From the NCBI GenBank assembly GCA_002778195.1, contig PCDI01000005.1:1207075-1271074 (forward strand): a stretch of 64,000 nucleotides of DNA. The letters run 5' to 3'. The position numbers and the translations under genes are program-made. This DNA is from Raffaelea ambrosiae (taxonomy: Eukaryota > Ascomycota > Sordariomycetes > Ophiostomatales > Ophiostomataceae). The notes under the pieces were generated by a model, which worked only from the letters and a program-made list of their open reading frames with translations, searched no databases and was not told the origin of the DNA. This document shows, in pieces, positions 1 to 11,200 of this stretch (the stretch's first letter is position 1; each line of letters opens with the position of its first letter).

Positions 1-1458
1 GACATCCGCTAGACGCTCTTTTGGGTCGTCGTCCGTGGCTGTGGCTGTGGCTGTGGCTGTGGCTGTGGCTTTGGCCTTGGCTTTGACTTTGGCTTTGGCT
101 TTGGCTTTGGCTGTGGCCGCTGCGCGCTGTTTCCGGCCCTTGCTCTCCTCGTCGCATGGAGTGACGGTCATCGCGCAGTGGCTGCACCGGCCGTAGGCAC
201 CGTTGTTGTAATCGTAGTGGCGCGGGATCGGGAGGCTCTCGAGCCAGGCGAGCAGCTCCCGCGCGAGGTCGGAGCACGGCCACGCTGTGCACGATTGGAT
301 GTCGTGGCCGGGCGTCGGCTCGCCCGTCGTCGCATAGCAGAGCGCGCAGCCGACAAACCGCCAGGTCTCGAGCCTGAATTCCAGCAACTCCAGCCGGTGA
401 TACAGCAACTCGCCCTGGCTCATGGGATCGAGAGTGCCCGGCCGGCGCGCTTCGTAGACAAGCTGCACATCGGTATCCGAGAGCACAACAACCGGCGCTG
501 CCTTCCCGCCCAGATACTCGGATGCCTTGGTACATTCGCTGGCCATGGTCGAGTCGGACTCGTCATCGAACCCAAATATGCCATCTAGGCCCCAAAGAGT
601 TCGTGGTTGTTGTGGCTGTTGCTGCTGTTGCTCTTGTTCTTGTTCTTCTTGTTCTTCTTGTTGTTCTTGTTGTTCTTGCTGTGGCCGTTCTTCTTGCTGT
701 GGCTGTTCTTCTTGTTGTGGCCGTTCTTGTCGTGGACTGTTCTCTTCTGGTGATGCCGCGGATGCGGTGCCGGGTTCACTAATCCGTACCCGTTTGTTGG
801 GCATCCATTCCAGCCTTGCCGGCTCGGTGGCCGTAGACGATGTCGTGTTGGGATCCGCTGGGCGTTTCACACGAGCGTGCCAGCCGAGCTCGTCGAGAGC
901 CAGCTGCGCTTGTTTGGAAGGCAAGGTGGGCAGGGACAGAAGGGCAAGCCGCCTTTCTTCCTCCTCGGATGGTGGTCGTGGAGACGGCTGGGTCTTCTTC
1001 TTGTCTGCGGGCTCCACGATCCACATTCGACCCTGGGGCAGGTCGTCCGCCCAAGCCTGGAAAGACACGGAGCGATACAGCGGACTCGGCCGCAGCTCCT
1101 TGTGCACGTAGGAGACGTGTTGGGTCATCGCCAGGTGGTCGAGCGTCCGAAACGCGCAGACCTTGCATGCGAACCCTTTATGGAGACCCAGATACTCGTC
1201 GCGTGGCGAGCCATCCGTCCGGAGGGGCGCCTCGTCTGGGTCCGCTATTTTCAATCGCCCTGTATTCAGCTCTTCTTTTAAATGGCGCCGCCTGGGTTCC
1301 TTGATATTGTGTGTGGATGCCAGGTGCCGATCGATGAAGTCCACATCGTTCACCAAGCCGGAGTTGCACTGCCCATTATAGCATACGAGGACATGCGTGT
1401 CATCGTCGAGGTGCAGCCCCAGGAGCGCCAGGAGCACGTGAATGTCGGCACTTCCCAT
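1..1458 (-). CDS. OrsD-type zinc-finger protein, partial (C-terminus off left edge)
   Basis: An uninterrupted frame of 486 codons runs from ATG 1458-1456 to base 1 without a stop; an in-frame TAG lies about 13 codons upstream, so this ATG is the only candidate start. Near the N-terminus is a C-x4-C...H-x4-H element (VCYNGQC...DRHLASTH), then at about residues 95-120 a second finger (FACKVCAF...MTQHVSYVH). This paired layout resembles the fungal OrsD/DUF3505 family. A Gln/Glu run covers about residues 235-275. A Cys-rich segment follows (GCALCYATTG...C, then CSHCAMTVTPC), and the visible end is Lys-Ala then Thr-Ala dipeptides. From memory, proteins of this layout occur next to or fused to RecQ-like helicases in fungal mobile or subtelomeric regions; that link is inference because the next part lies outside the window. 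No function can be assigned from the sequence alone. Confidence 0.6.
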   Translation of the reverse strand, partial: MGSADIHVLLALLGLHLDDDTHVLVCYNGQCNSGLVNDVDFIDRHLASTHNIKEPRRRHLKEELNTGRLKIADPDEAPLRTDGSPRDEYLGLHKGFACKVCAFRTLDHLAMTQHVSYVHKELRPSPLYRSVSFQAWADDLPQGRMWIVEPADKKKTQPSPRPPSEEEERRLALLSLPTLPSKQAQLALDELGWHARVKRPADPNTTSSTATEPARLEWMPNKRVRISEPGTASAASPEENSPRQERPQQEEQPQQEERPQQEQQEQQEEQEEQEQEQQQQQPQQPRTLWGLDGIFGFDDESDSTMASECTKASEYLGGKAAPVVVLSDTDVQLVYEARRPGTLDPMSQGELLYHRLELLEFRLETWRFVGCALCYATTGEPTPGHDIQSCTAWPCSDLARELLAWLESLPIPRHYDYNNGAYGRCSHCAMTVTPCDEESKGRKQRAAATAKAKAKAKVKAKAKATATATATATATDDDPKERLADV

Positions 1459-2218
1459 CCTCACAGACAAGCCACTCGACCATTGGCAATTCGGCTAGGC
1501 AATGATTCTGTTTCGTGGTGTGGGGGGGGAAGGCGAAAATGACGGAAAGGAGGCGGGTTCGCGCGACCGTTGAGGCTGAACGCGTCTGCCACTTTACGTG
1601 TAACTTAGCGGGCTAGCCGCGCCACTGATGTAGATTAGATTAGATCCTACGAGTAGGCCAGCACAGAGCCGCAACCTCTGCATCTACCCTGGCATGACAA
1701 AGGCCACAGCGCGAATGTGTGGACTCTTCCAAAATTGAGAGAGATACAATGGGTAGCAATTGTTTCCCAGTGGCTATGCGAATGTGCAATTGAGGGGACG
1801 TGGTGGAAATTTACGCGTAGGAGTGCAGACGAATGCTGACTGGGACCTTGTTTCGGATGGCTTCTTTGTCTCGGCTGACAGTCGGAGGCGGGTTTGTGCG
1901 GTAGTATTTCCTACAACATGAAATGAACATCACGTTAGAACGGTAGAGCCGTACCTCAACAATGGCTTTGCTCAATACACAATTGGATCTCATAGTTGCC
2001 GCTCACCAGATAACCTGACTTTGCGCCAAAGGCAACAGCCACGTTCCGGCTGTCTAGACTTTGTGGAAGAGGACTTGTTTTTATTTTTTATTTTCCGTTT
2101 GGAAGATTGTTTTCCACATTCTCATAAATTGGGTGTTTTACATCATTCATACGTCGTTACGATTGTTTTTTTTTTTCGNNNNNNNNNNNNNNNGGGGTTC
2201 TGCCTGGTCTTGGCTGTC
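1459..2218. other. Spacer with assembly gap
   Basis: No gene seen. It holds the promoter side of the left-edge zinc-finger gene and the 3' flank of the glucoamylase gene. The distal part (about 2060-2178) is T-rich and leads directly into the run of Ns. Confidence 0.6.
2179..2193. other. Assembly gap of 15 Ns
   Basis: Fifteen Ns follow a T homopolymer (TTTTTTTTTTTTTCG) and precede GGGG. The gap begins 25 bp beyond the glucoamylase stop codon, so the coding sequence is unaffected. The true gap length is unknown. Confidence 0.99.
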
Positions 2219-4520
2219 TCATCTCCATGTGTCACTCGCCGTAGCCGCGTTGACATCGCAGGCTGACGGAACCGCCAACGACCGGTTGGGGTCGCTCTCC
2301 CAGACGACCGTGCCGTCGCTCTGCTTGCGGATGTACTTGTACGCAAACGTCATGCCCGCCGGGAGGTCGACCGCCACATACCAGAGCGGCCTGTCCGGCG
2401 TGTACTGCAGCGCATACAGGGCCACGGCCTGGTCCGTGTCCCACGAGCCCAGCTCGGCCACGGAACCCACCACGTGGACCGTCTCGCCCCAGCTGGTCGC
2501 CGCCGTCTCGCGGAATGCGACCGCCACTGCGGTGGGTGCCATGCATGCAGAAGTGGAGGAGGAGGAGATGGTGGTGGTGGTGGTGGTGGTCGTCGTCGTC
2601 GTCCCGGTGGGCGCAGGTCTAGTAGTTCTTCCTGTGGCCCTGGTCAGGCTGCTCGTCGGCCACGGCGACACGGTGGCCGTCCCAAACGTGCCTACAGCCG
2701 CGGTGGCCCGACAGACTGGCGTGCCGGACGACGACGAGAAGGACGCCGCGGCGCGGGCGGCCCCCCAGGGCTGAGGCGGCACCGCGCGGCGCCGCAGGCG
2801 GGCCGTCAGCAGCGCCGCGTACGACCAGGTCAGGTCCCGGGCCGACAGCGGGCGGCCGTCGGAGCGGCTGAACTGCTCGGCCAGCGAGCCGTTGGGCGCG
2901 GCGTAGGCCTGGACGACGCGGACGAAGCCGTCGGCGTAGGCGCGCACGGCGTCCGTCAGGGCCCGGTACGCAGACGTGGGGGAGGCGGCGTCGTACGTGC
3001 CCAGCGCGGCGGCCGCGTCGACGCGGTCCCGGAAGAAGGGCAGCGACGTGGCGGTGATGGTCAGCGACCCCTGCCGGTCCCAGGTGTACAGGGCCGCATA
3101 GAGCTGCTCGGCGGCGGCCAGCGTCGTCAGGAACCACGGGTGGCCGCCGTAGTAGACGTCTTCTGGGTAGCGGCCGACGGCGGGGGCGGCGCCGGCGCCG
3201 GCGCCGGCGTTGATCGGGTAGATCGTGCGAAAGGCCTCTGTGTAGATCCGGTGGTTGGCCAGGGCCCGCGGCGAGCACGGCTGGAAGGTGGCATCGTCGC
3301 ATCCGGCGTCGGGGTCGAAGATGTGGAGACTGGCCAGGACCGTGTTGGCATCGCGGCCCGAGCGGTGGCGGCGGCCGTTGTCGTTGTCGTTGTTCTCGTC
3401 CTCGTCGCCATAGACCCAGTTGGCGCGCATGTGCTTGCCTGTCCAAAAGCTCTGCAGAAAGCAGAGGATGGGCGGTGCCTGCGCGTCGCAGGAGGGACAG
3501 TCCGCGCCCACGCGGCCGGCAAAGGCGCTGCCTTCGACGAGGGCGCGGTGTTGGGCCGATGCCGTAAAGAAGGAGGAGCCGGCGACTTCCTCCCACAGGT
3601 CTGGACAGGGTTAGGGTTGGTTGAGTGGAGAGACACAAGTGAAGACAATCGAAGACATCCGACAGACGAGCAAAGAGAAAGATGGACAGTAAAACCCATC
3701 ATGGGCACTCACCGAAGCCTGTCTGGTTCCAATACTGGGACACATACGACAAGTCATTGCGCACGACGGGCCAGACGTTGTTCTGGGCATATGATTCATA
3801 TCCATTATCCTGGGGGGAGGGTTCCATTGGTCAGAGTACGTAGTCCGGCCTGCATTCAAGTAGGCCGAAAGGGGAGTATCGTACCATCAACCAGTTGCCA
3901 AAATCGATGAGAGCTGTGGCCCGCAAGGCCGGGCCATCTCGCTGCGGACGTCCCCAGCCCTCAACAAAGGCGGACTGGTCCGTGTGAAATTTGGGCTCGC
4001 CGAGCCCGCTACCATCAGCCAGTGTCCCAGACGGGTTGGGCACCGTCTGCAGCCTTGCCTGGGCATCGACATAGTCCATGAGGACATGCTGGAGGCTTGT
4101 GTCGCCCTGCCGAAAGAGCTCGACCAAGCACTTGATGGTCAATGCTGCATCGCGCGTCCAGGTGTAGTAGTCTATGCGGCTGTTAGTCAAGTCTTGTAGT
4201 AGGAGGAAGAGGAAGGCGGACGGGGATAGACGAGGGCCAGAGACCAGCATTGGTTCACGAGAATGCTCACAATCTGGGTCGTTTGTGCTAGGACTAGCAA
4301 TGACCACGCCTGGGTCTGCGTGGGCGGCATACTGTCCACGGCTGCCAATATTGGAAAGAATCCCGTCCAAAGCAACGCTGGACTCGGCAGCCAGCCAAGC
4401 ATCGAGACTCTCGGCTGTCTGGCCGTATGGGGGCAGATGTGCTTGCGGTGGGCGAAGACCCAGCACAGTCATGCAGAGAGCCCGCAGGCTCGGTGCGTAT
4501 GCAGAGATCGACCAGCCCAT
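2219..4520 (-). CDS. glaA: Glucoamylase, GH15 catalytic domain plus CBM20
   Basis: Glucan 1,4-alpha-glucosidase, a secreted exo-enzyme releasing glucose from the non-reducing ends of starch. Exons on the minus strand are 4520-4271, 4171-3885, 3809-3713 and 3600-2219; all three introns have GT-AG ends, phases agree, and the product is 671 aa. The start is the only upstream in-frame ATG and gives a hydrophobic leader (LRALCMTVLGL). The GH15 signature DLWEEVAGSS supplies the general acid at about E215, and NGSLAEQFSR the general base at about E453. A Thr/Ser linker with a run of threonines precedes CBM20 (about residues 563-671), which keeps the sugar-binding Trp and Lys positions (GSWDTD, LWYV, YKYIRK, VWESDPNR) and ends DTWR as in Aspergillus homologues. 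An acidic Asp/Asn/Glu insertion at about residues 272-295 is unusual. A TATAAAAG on the coding strand at 4880-4873 is a distant promoter candidate. Confidence 0.97.
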
Positions 4521-4934
4521 GCAGGAAATCAATGGAGTCTCAGGAAACGGCTGTACTGTTCCCAAAAGGGAATCAAGGGCTCTAATGCGCGAATCTCACG
4601 CTGTGGGAAGCGTTGAGAAGTTTGTAAATGTCAAGAGGGACAGCTTTAGCCATGGAACAGATCAGGCGCTAAATGCATGCAGCATGCGGTGAGGCGACAC
4701 AGGAACACGGGCCGAATGCCCCCCCAAAACGCATCCTCCATGCTTACTAGGCACCGGCGACTCCTTGCATGAATCTTCATCACTGCAGTTCTTATACATG
4801 TTTGGGGGCCTCGGTTTCGTTATCAGTTTGGTTCTTATTGCCAAAAATAGTGGTCTTCAAAATACTGGTTGTCTTTTATAAGCTAGATTAGTCTCATGCC
4901 AGACACTCTATCGTGGTATATTTACTATGCAAAT
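4521..4934. promoter_or_regulatory. Glucoamylase promoter / rix1 3' flank
   Basis: This 414-bp spacer is the whole upstream region of the glucoamylase gene before the end of rix1 on the same strand. A TATA-like element reads TATAAAAG at 4880-4873 (minus strand). I looked for the carbon-repressor consensus SYGGRG on both strands and saw no convincing copy. Confidence 0.4.
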
Positions 4935-7313
4935 CTAGTCGCCGCCGTCGCTCTCTTCCTCTTCGTCGTCATCGTCCAGCTCCATATTCAGATGCACGCT
5001 TCCATCGCTGTCATCATCATCATCCTCATCCTCCTTGTCATTGACGGCTGCTGGCTCTTGGACCGCAGCCGTGTCGGACGCTTTGCCAGTGTCCAGTCGC
5101 TTGGAAGCGCTGATCGCGCCTGCATCCTCTTCCTCAGATTTCCGCTTTAGCGTCAGTGGCACAAAAGAAGCTTCTGGCGCTGCTTTGGCTTCTGATTTGT
5201 GTACTGTGTCGCTCGACTCCGCACGGAAAGCAAACCCACCACTGTTGCCAATTGGTAGTTTGGCCTGTTCCTCGGTACTCTCACCAGCACCACCAGCTGA
5301 AGCACGTGCCGAGTTGTCGTGTGATACGCCAGCGCCGTCTGGTTGATCGAGTATGGGCTCGTCTTCGCCTTCGTCTTCGTTCTCGCCCGGCACGGCGGCC
5401 GAGAAAATGTCGCCAAAGTAGTGCGGGGCTGTCCGCAGGTTGCTTCGCAGGATCTCCATGTCGACATCGTCGGGGTACGCCCGGGACAGGAACGGCACCG
5501 TGTTGGCAAAGTAGCGGCCGCTCTGATCAGCGTACGGGTGCAGCACGCTCGACACCATGGCCGCCTTGTTGGCACTGAGAATAGCTGTGCGCTCCATTAA
5601 GGCGCGATCGGCTTTTTTCACATGCTGCTGGGGCAGGAAAGCCAGCAACACAGCGAGCAGCTCCTCTGCTGTCTGCAGATGTGCTGCGTCCAGCTGCACA
5701 GCGCTTCCTCCAGCAGCCCCAGACGAGGCGGAATTGGCACCTGGGCCAAGGAAGAGATCTGCGTTGGCCGATGCCAGCTGCCTTTTGGTCCCATTGGTAC
5801 CCTTCTGGTGGTGCAGCTTCTCGACCTTCTTTTCACTTGGCGCAAAGCCTGCACCGCCCGAGACATCCTGGCAGCAGGCATGCACCACCACTGCAAGTGA
5901 ATCCACAGTAGGTCTGGCCAACGACAAGCCAGATAGTGGCAAAAGGCTTCGAAGCAAAGCAAACGTGACCTTTCTTATCTCGGGCACCTGGCGGTCCGCA
6001 GCAAACATGCGCACCACGTCCTCCAACATCTCGGGCGCCAGAGGCACTACGTTCGGCCCCAGACGCTGCTGCATACTAAAAAGCAAGTCTACAGCTGCGG
6101 CGTGTACACCTGGAAGGACAGTCCACAGCTCGTCTCTCTCCTCTCGGCCAATGACTGGATTGGCGAACGAGGCGTAGTCTTTCTCGTGCGACCCGGGCGG
6201 CGGAGGCAGAACCATGGACAGCCGGGAAACAAGACTTGCGATTGTGCCCAGAGGAACAGCGACAGGGGACTTGGTCGAGCTGCGGAAACTCTCTGCGATC
6301 GTTTCTATCAGACCAACGAGTCTCTCTGCGCCGCTTCGCAGGCCCGTCCATGCTGGGAATGCCTCGAGATCGTCGCTTCCGCCACTCGGCTCTCCGTCAT
6401 AGGACACATTGGCTGCCACGAAGCCAGAGCCGGGCTCACGAGATTCGCGCACAGCCCGAAACACCTGGTCGGCCGTTGCGTGGGCTTCTTGAACGAGGCT
6501 GTGGACCAGCTTCGACCACTCGTCTGCGTTTCCGTTCTTGGGTGCCGTGTGGTGCAGCAGGAGCAGCAGACGGCGAGAGCTCTGGGCCAGTGTGGCAGTC
6601 GTAAGCAGGGCGTCTGAAGAGGTGGGCGCAATGTACCCCCGGAGAGCCGTTCGGATCTGGACGCTGAACGGACGCAGAGTGGTCGGGTACAGAGGAATCA
6701 GTGCCGCCAGGGCCTTGGTGACCGTCTCGACGAAGTCCAGGGGCACCTTGGGAGGCTTTCCAGGCGCTGCTGGCCGGATCAGCTGCAGACATGTCGTCGC
6801 AAATGTTGGGATGGTGGGCGTGGCAATCTCGCGAACGAGCGTAGGGTACTCCTGCAGCAGGCTGTAGATGCGCACCAGAACGGCCAAGCAGAGCTCTTTG
6901 GAAGCCACAGGATCGGGTTTCTAGACGTGTCAGTACGCGCTTGCATAATGAAAGCAAAAGAGAAAGGATTCGCCTACCTGGAGCAACGCCAAGAGACCTC
7001 GCACCCAGTGCTCTGCCGTCCGCAGACACTCCCAGCCGCCGACGTCGACGATGGCCTTGGCCAGCACCATGCCGGCAAAGCGGCCCTGCGCGGTCCTGCC
7101 CTGCAGGAGGGTGTTGACCTGCGTCTTCAGCTTGTGCACGAGAGTAGCGACCTCGCTGGCATGGGCCTTGACGTGCTGCTCGGCCGGCGCTGACAGCGCG
7201 CCGCCACAGCGCAAGACATGGCCGACCAGGATGGGGCACAAGGCTGGGAGGTCCGCTGGCGTGGCAGCTGTCAGCTTGCGGCAGAGGACCCGTAGGTCTG
7301 GAGGAGCAGACAT
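4935..7313 (-). CDS. rix1: Pre-rRNA-processing protein Rix1
   Basis: Subunit of the Rix1-Ipi complex (human PELP1), needed for ITS2 processing and late nucleolar/nucleoplasmic maturation of the 60S subunit. Two exons, 7313-6978 and 6920-4935, are joined by a 57-bp intron (GTAGGC...CTAG) in phase 0; the product is 773 aa. The first 200 residues carry the RIX1 helical-repeat signature: HKLKTQVNTLLQGR, then AGMVLAKAIVDVGGWECL, WVRGLLALL and the conserved LVREIATPTIPTF spanning the exon junction. The C-terminal third is low complexity with a basic stretch (LKRKSEEE) and ends in a long Asp/Glu tract, typical of nucleolar assembly factors. It lies head-to-head with ypp1 across a 976-bp spacer. Family assignment rests on the N-terminal domain; the tail would not identify it. 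Confidence 0.9.
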
Positions 7314-8289
7314 CTTTCAAGGCTGCTGGACCCTGGCTCGAGTCTGGTGGTCGGTTTTTTATCGTGTTTTGGCCTCGCAGATTTTTTTTGGGCCTGTGCT
7401 GGGACACAGCAGTGGCCGGCTGAGCGCCAGAGGTCCACGCGGCTGGCAGGTTCTGTGGACGCACAGCGGGCGTATCCTGCAGACGCCGGCTTGTGAATGC
7501 AAAACGCCAATTCCCCCCCTTTTGTGTGAATGGTGCGCGTAGGCGGTGTTTGTTGTGGTGTTTTCTGGCGAACACATGCAAGTTTGAGCACAACCAGCTT
7601 GTGTAAGTTTTGCTATGGAAAAAAAAAAAAGAAAAAAATTATGGCAGGAGCTATTGAGGACCCACATTTCCTTATGAACGGCAGCCACGATGCGGACCGC
7701 CGAACAGTGCGGTTGAGCGCTACCACACGGCGCTGTACAACGGGGAAGACCCCTGGTGGCTGCACGCTGCAGGCATTCCCATGTGACTGGACAGTGGCCT
7801 CTGGGATCCCTTGCCCCATTGTTCCAGTGCCACCCCCCTGCCCGCCACTCTATATTACCCGCCTGAAGCTTGGAGCAGCTGGCAGGCAGTTTGTCGATCG
7901 CGTCGGACTTTCTGCTAAAGGAAAAAAAAACCCCAAATGCCAATAGGCCAAAAAGTGACGCCAGTGAACAAAACCGCTCTCCAGTCTTCCCACGGCGTCC
8001 TTTGTCTCGCCAACCTCCTGCAGGCCGTTCCTTGCTGCCCCTTCGACTCTCCTCAACTCTTTTTGCATCCGCTGCTGCGCCAATTCGCCCTCACTCGCTG
8101 TCTTTCGGCCGTCGGTCCCTTGTTTGTCGTACGTTCTGCCAACGCCAGTCTCCGATATTTCTTCGCCGTGATCGCGAGATGACTCTGGCTGTTTGAACGG
8201 GGGGTCTTCACTTTTGCCGACACTGCTTTTTCTCCCCCGTTGACCGGTTCTTGCTGGGTCTCTCGACGTCATCGTGAGGGCTCTTCAAT
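7314..8289. promoter_or_regulatory. Divergent spacer rix1 / ypp1
   Basis: This 976-bp region between two start codons must hold both promoters. It has an A-run at 7619-7630, a second at about 7920-7930, and C/T-rich sequence from about 7975 to 8290 leading into the ypp1 start. No further gene seen. Confidence 0.5.
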
Positions 8290-11200
8290 ATGGCTGTAGG
8301 TGCATTGCTGCGACACCCTGTCCTGGCTCTCGACAGGTGGCCCGTCAGGAGACGTCTATATCTTTCTTGCTGACAACATTTGGCAGCCAAACTCGACCAA
8401 GGCTGCCCACTATGGCACGCTGCTGGACGAAGCCCGCTGCGAGGGCGACTGGGACGCCATACCGGAGCTCGTTCGCAAGATCCGCAAGCACTCGACCAAC
8501 CGAGTCTGTACGTAGTCGCACCCGGCCCTGGTGCTCGTTCTGTGTGTGTCGTCCCTGCGGTGTGATGCTGACGCTTCTTCTTTCTTCCAAACAGGCTTGA
8601 CCTATACCGCCGAAACCGAATGTGCCATTGAAAGAGCGACCCGAAATCTTCCTGCGACCGGCAACGCTGCCGCTGCCTCCTCTGCTAAGGGCCTCGACGC
8701 CGCGAGCCAGCTGCCGAAACTCAAGGCCGTCATGGAGGAGGAGACCAACTTCCCGCAGGACCTGTTCCAGGCCCAGGTCTGCGTCGGCTGGCTCTACTGG
8801 GTGATCGGCGAGTACGAGCAGGCGTTTGAACACCTTCCCCACAGCCTGGAGGACGAGCTCGGCCAGCCTGCCCAGTCGGCGGCCATATCGGACTGGACGC
8901 GCGTCTGCGGCGTCAAGTCCGCCTATCTGCGCGCAAACTGTCTGGCGCGTGCTGGCAAGCGGCGCGATGCCCTCGCTGTCTTCCAGAATTCGCTGCCCGG
9001 CCTCGCCGCCACGAGGAGCCAGCAGCAGTCGCAGAAGCAGCTGAAGTACTGGTCGGAGCTGTTCCTGACCGAGTACGCCATGCTCTACAGCCACACGCTG
9101 GAGCAGGGCGAGACCAGCCTGAGCGATCCCAACTGCCTAGCCAGCTTCCGCGCCTGGTCGCAGTACTGGGAGGGCACTAAGGGTGCCGCTCTTCTCGGGG
9201 GCAGCGGTTTCCGCGGCGCTGTGCCGCGCCGGCGGATATGGTTCGAGTACTATTCCGTCCTGTCTGCCCTCGTCGAAGACGACCTTCCCTATCCAACCGG
9301 CAATGCGCAGGACATGGGCGGCAGAGAGGGCGCTCAGCGTGACCAGCTTCGCATCGAGCTGAAGAAGACCGAGTCGGTCTATGAGGCCATCCTCCTCAGC
9401 GAGACCACCTTCCCCCGCGCCGACGAGGACCGCGAGGAAGTGGAGGCGTTTGTCCAGCTGGTGATGCAGAACTGGACCATCATGAAGGGCCGCGGCTGGG
9501 CCGAGCAGGACCTGGGCCAGGGCGGCAAGGAGTCCATGAGCCGCGGCGTCCTCGACATTCTCTACCGCGCATCCACCAAGACGTACCACTCGACGGCCAT
9601 CCTGCGGCATCTGTTCACCGTCCACTTGGCCGTCGCCGAGTTTGACCTGGCATTCAAGGCCTTCGACTCCTACCTGGGTCTGATCAAGAAAGGCAAGGCC
9701 CGGGTGATCAAGACCGAGCACGAAGAGCCCAGTCTGGACGACGACGCAACCGTTCTCGATACCGTCTCGCTCTGCATTACCGCCCTCTGCCGGTACGGTG
9801 ACCGGGACGCGGCCGAGAAGGCCTACGGTCTCAGTCTGCAGCTGGAGCAGGCCCTCCACGAGCTGATCCGTGCGATCCCAGAGAACGCAGACGACACACA
9901 CCCGGCGCTCATGTCCAACTTTGTCGCCCACCCTGCTGCCAACGACATCCCCCTCCGTGTGCTTGCCATGTCTTGGCAGGCTGTCGGCACGGCCCATGCC
10001 CAGTGGGCGCGCATGACTTACGACTCCGCCGCGCGGTCCGAGATCCAGGCCAAGGCTGTTCGGTACCTGCGCAAGTCCCTGTCGGCAGACTACGGCCGGT
10101 CGGCCAACCTGCGAGGCGTGTTCTCTCTGGGGCTGTTGCTTGCCGAGCAAAGGGAGCTCAGCACGGCCATCGAGCTTGTGAAGAGCGCGCTGCTCTCGAG
10201 CAAGTCATCAGATGCCGACAAGGACTTGGTCAACGGGCCGTACTGGCGGGAGCGTAGCATGATCCCGCTGTGGCATCTGCTGGCACTTTTGCTCTCCGCC
10301 CGGCAAGACTACGTGATGGCGGCTCGTGCGTGCGAGGGCGCCTTTGAGCAGTTCAAGGACCCATCTGTGCTTTTTGGCAGCGAGCAGCTGTACCGCAGCG
10401 AGCATCTGAACGAGGCCGACGCACAAACCGAGAAGGGCCCAGAAACGTCGCGCGGCATTGTGGACGAGATGGATGACTACGAGAAGGAGCGGATCATTGA
10501 CATCAAAATGACCCAGCTAGCGCTGGTTGAGCTGATGGAAAGCCCTCGGGTGGCGGTGAATGCCAGCTTGGAGCTGCTGAGCCTCTTTGCGCGGCTCTTT
10601 GGGCCAGCGCAAAGCGCAAAGCAGGCCCTGCCTGCCGGCACCGGCGTTCCCAGAACATCGGACAATCCGCGGAGCTCGACGGGCACGCTGCGCAATAGCA
10701 TTCGGGGCGGCCTCTTCAGCAGCAAGGGCGAGAAGAGCACTCGCCCCGCCACGAAGCAGTCCAGCACCGTGTCGCGGCCGCAGACGACACAGACACTGAC
10801 AGCAGCGCCTTCCATCCAGGTGACCCGGGACTGGGAAGATGTCGGCCGGTCGCCGCGGACTCTGTTGAACAGTGTAAACAGCGAGAGGCGCAGCCAGTCG
10901 AACAAGCGGCACAGCCTGCACAAGCGCGAGCGGAGCAACAGCCGGCGCCGGGGCGTGAGCAGCAGCTCTTCTCACCAGCCGGACAACGACCAGTCGTCAG
11001 ACTTCTTCTCCCGCCGTCGGCGCTCGTCCGGCGGACCGCCCGTGTCGATGAGCCGGCAGACGTCGCAGACACGCAGCCTGGACGTGAATGAGATGGGTGT
11101 CGACGGGGTCGAGCCGACGTCTTCGCTGATGCCGCTGATCCAGTTTTCCAAGGAGTACGAGAAGCGGCGGCGGAGCACAATTCTGGTGGAGATCTGGCTG

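Noticed and set aside
2474..3910. 478-codon frame opposite the glucoamylase gene
   Set aside because: A GC-rich antisense shadow made of Gly/Arg/Ala; the glucoamylase reading of the same DNA is unmistakable.
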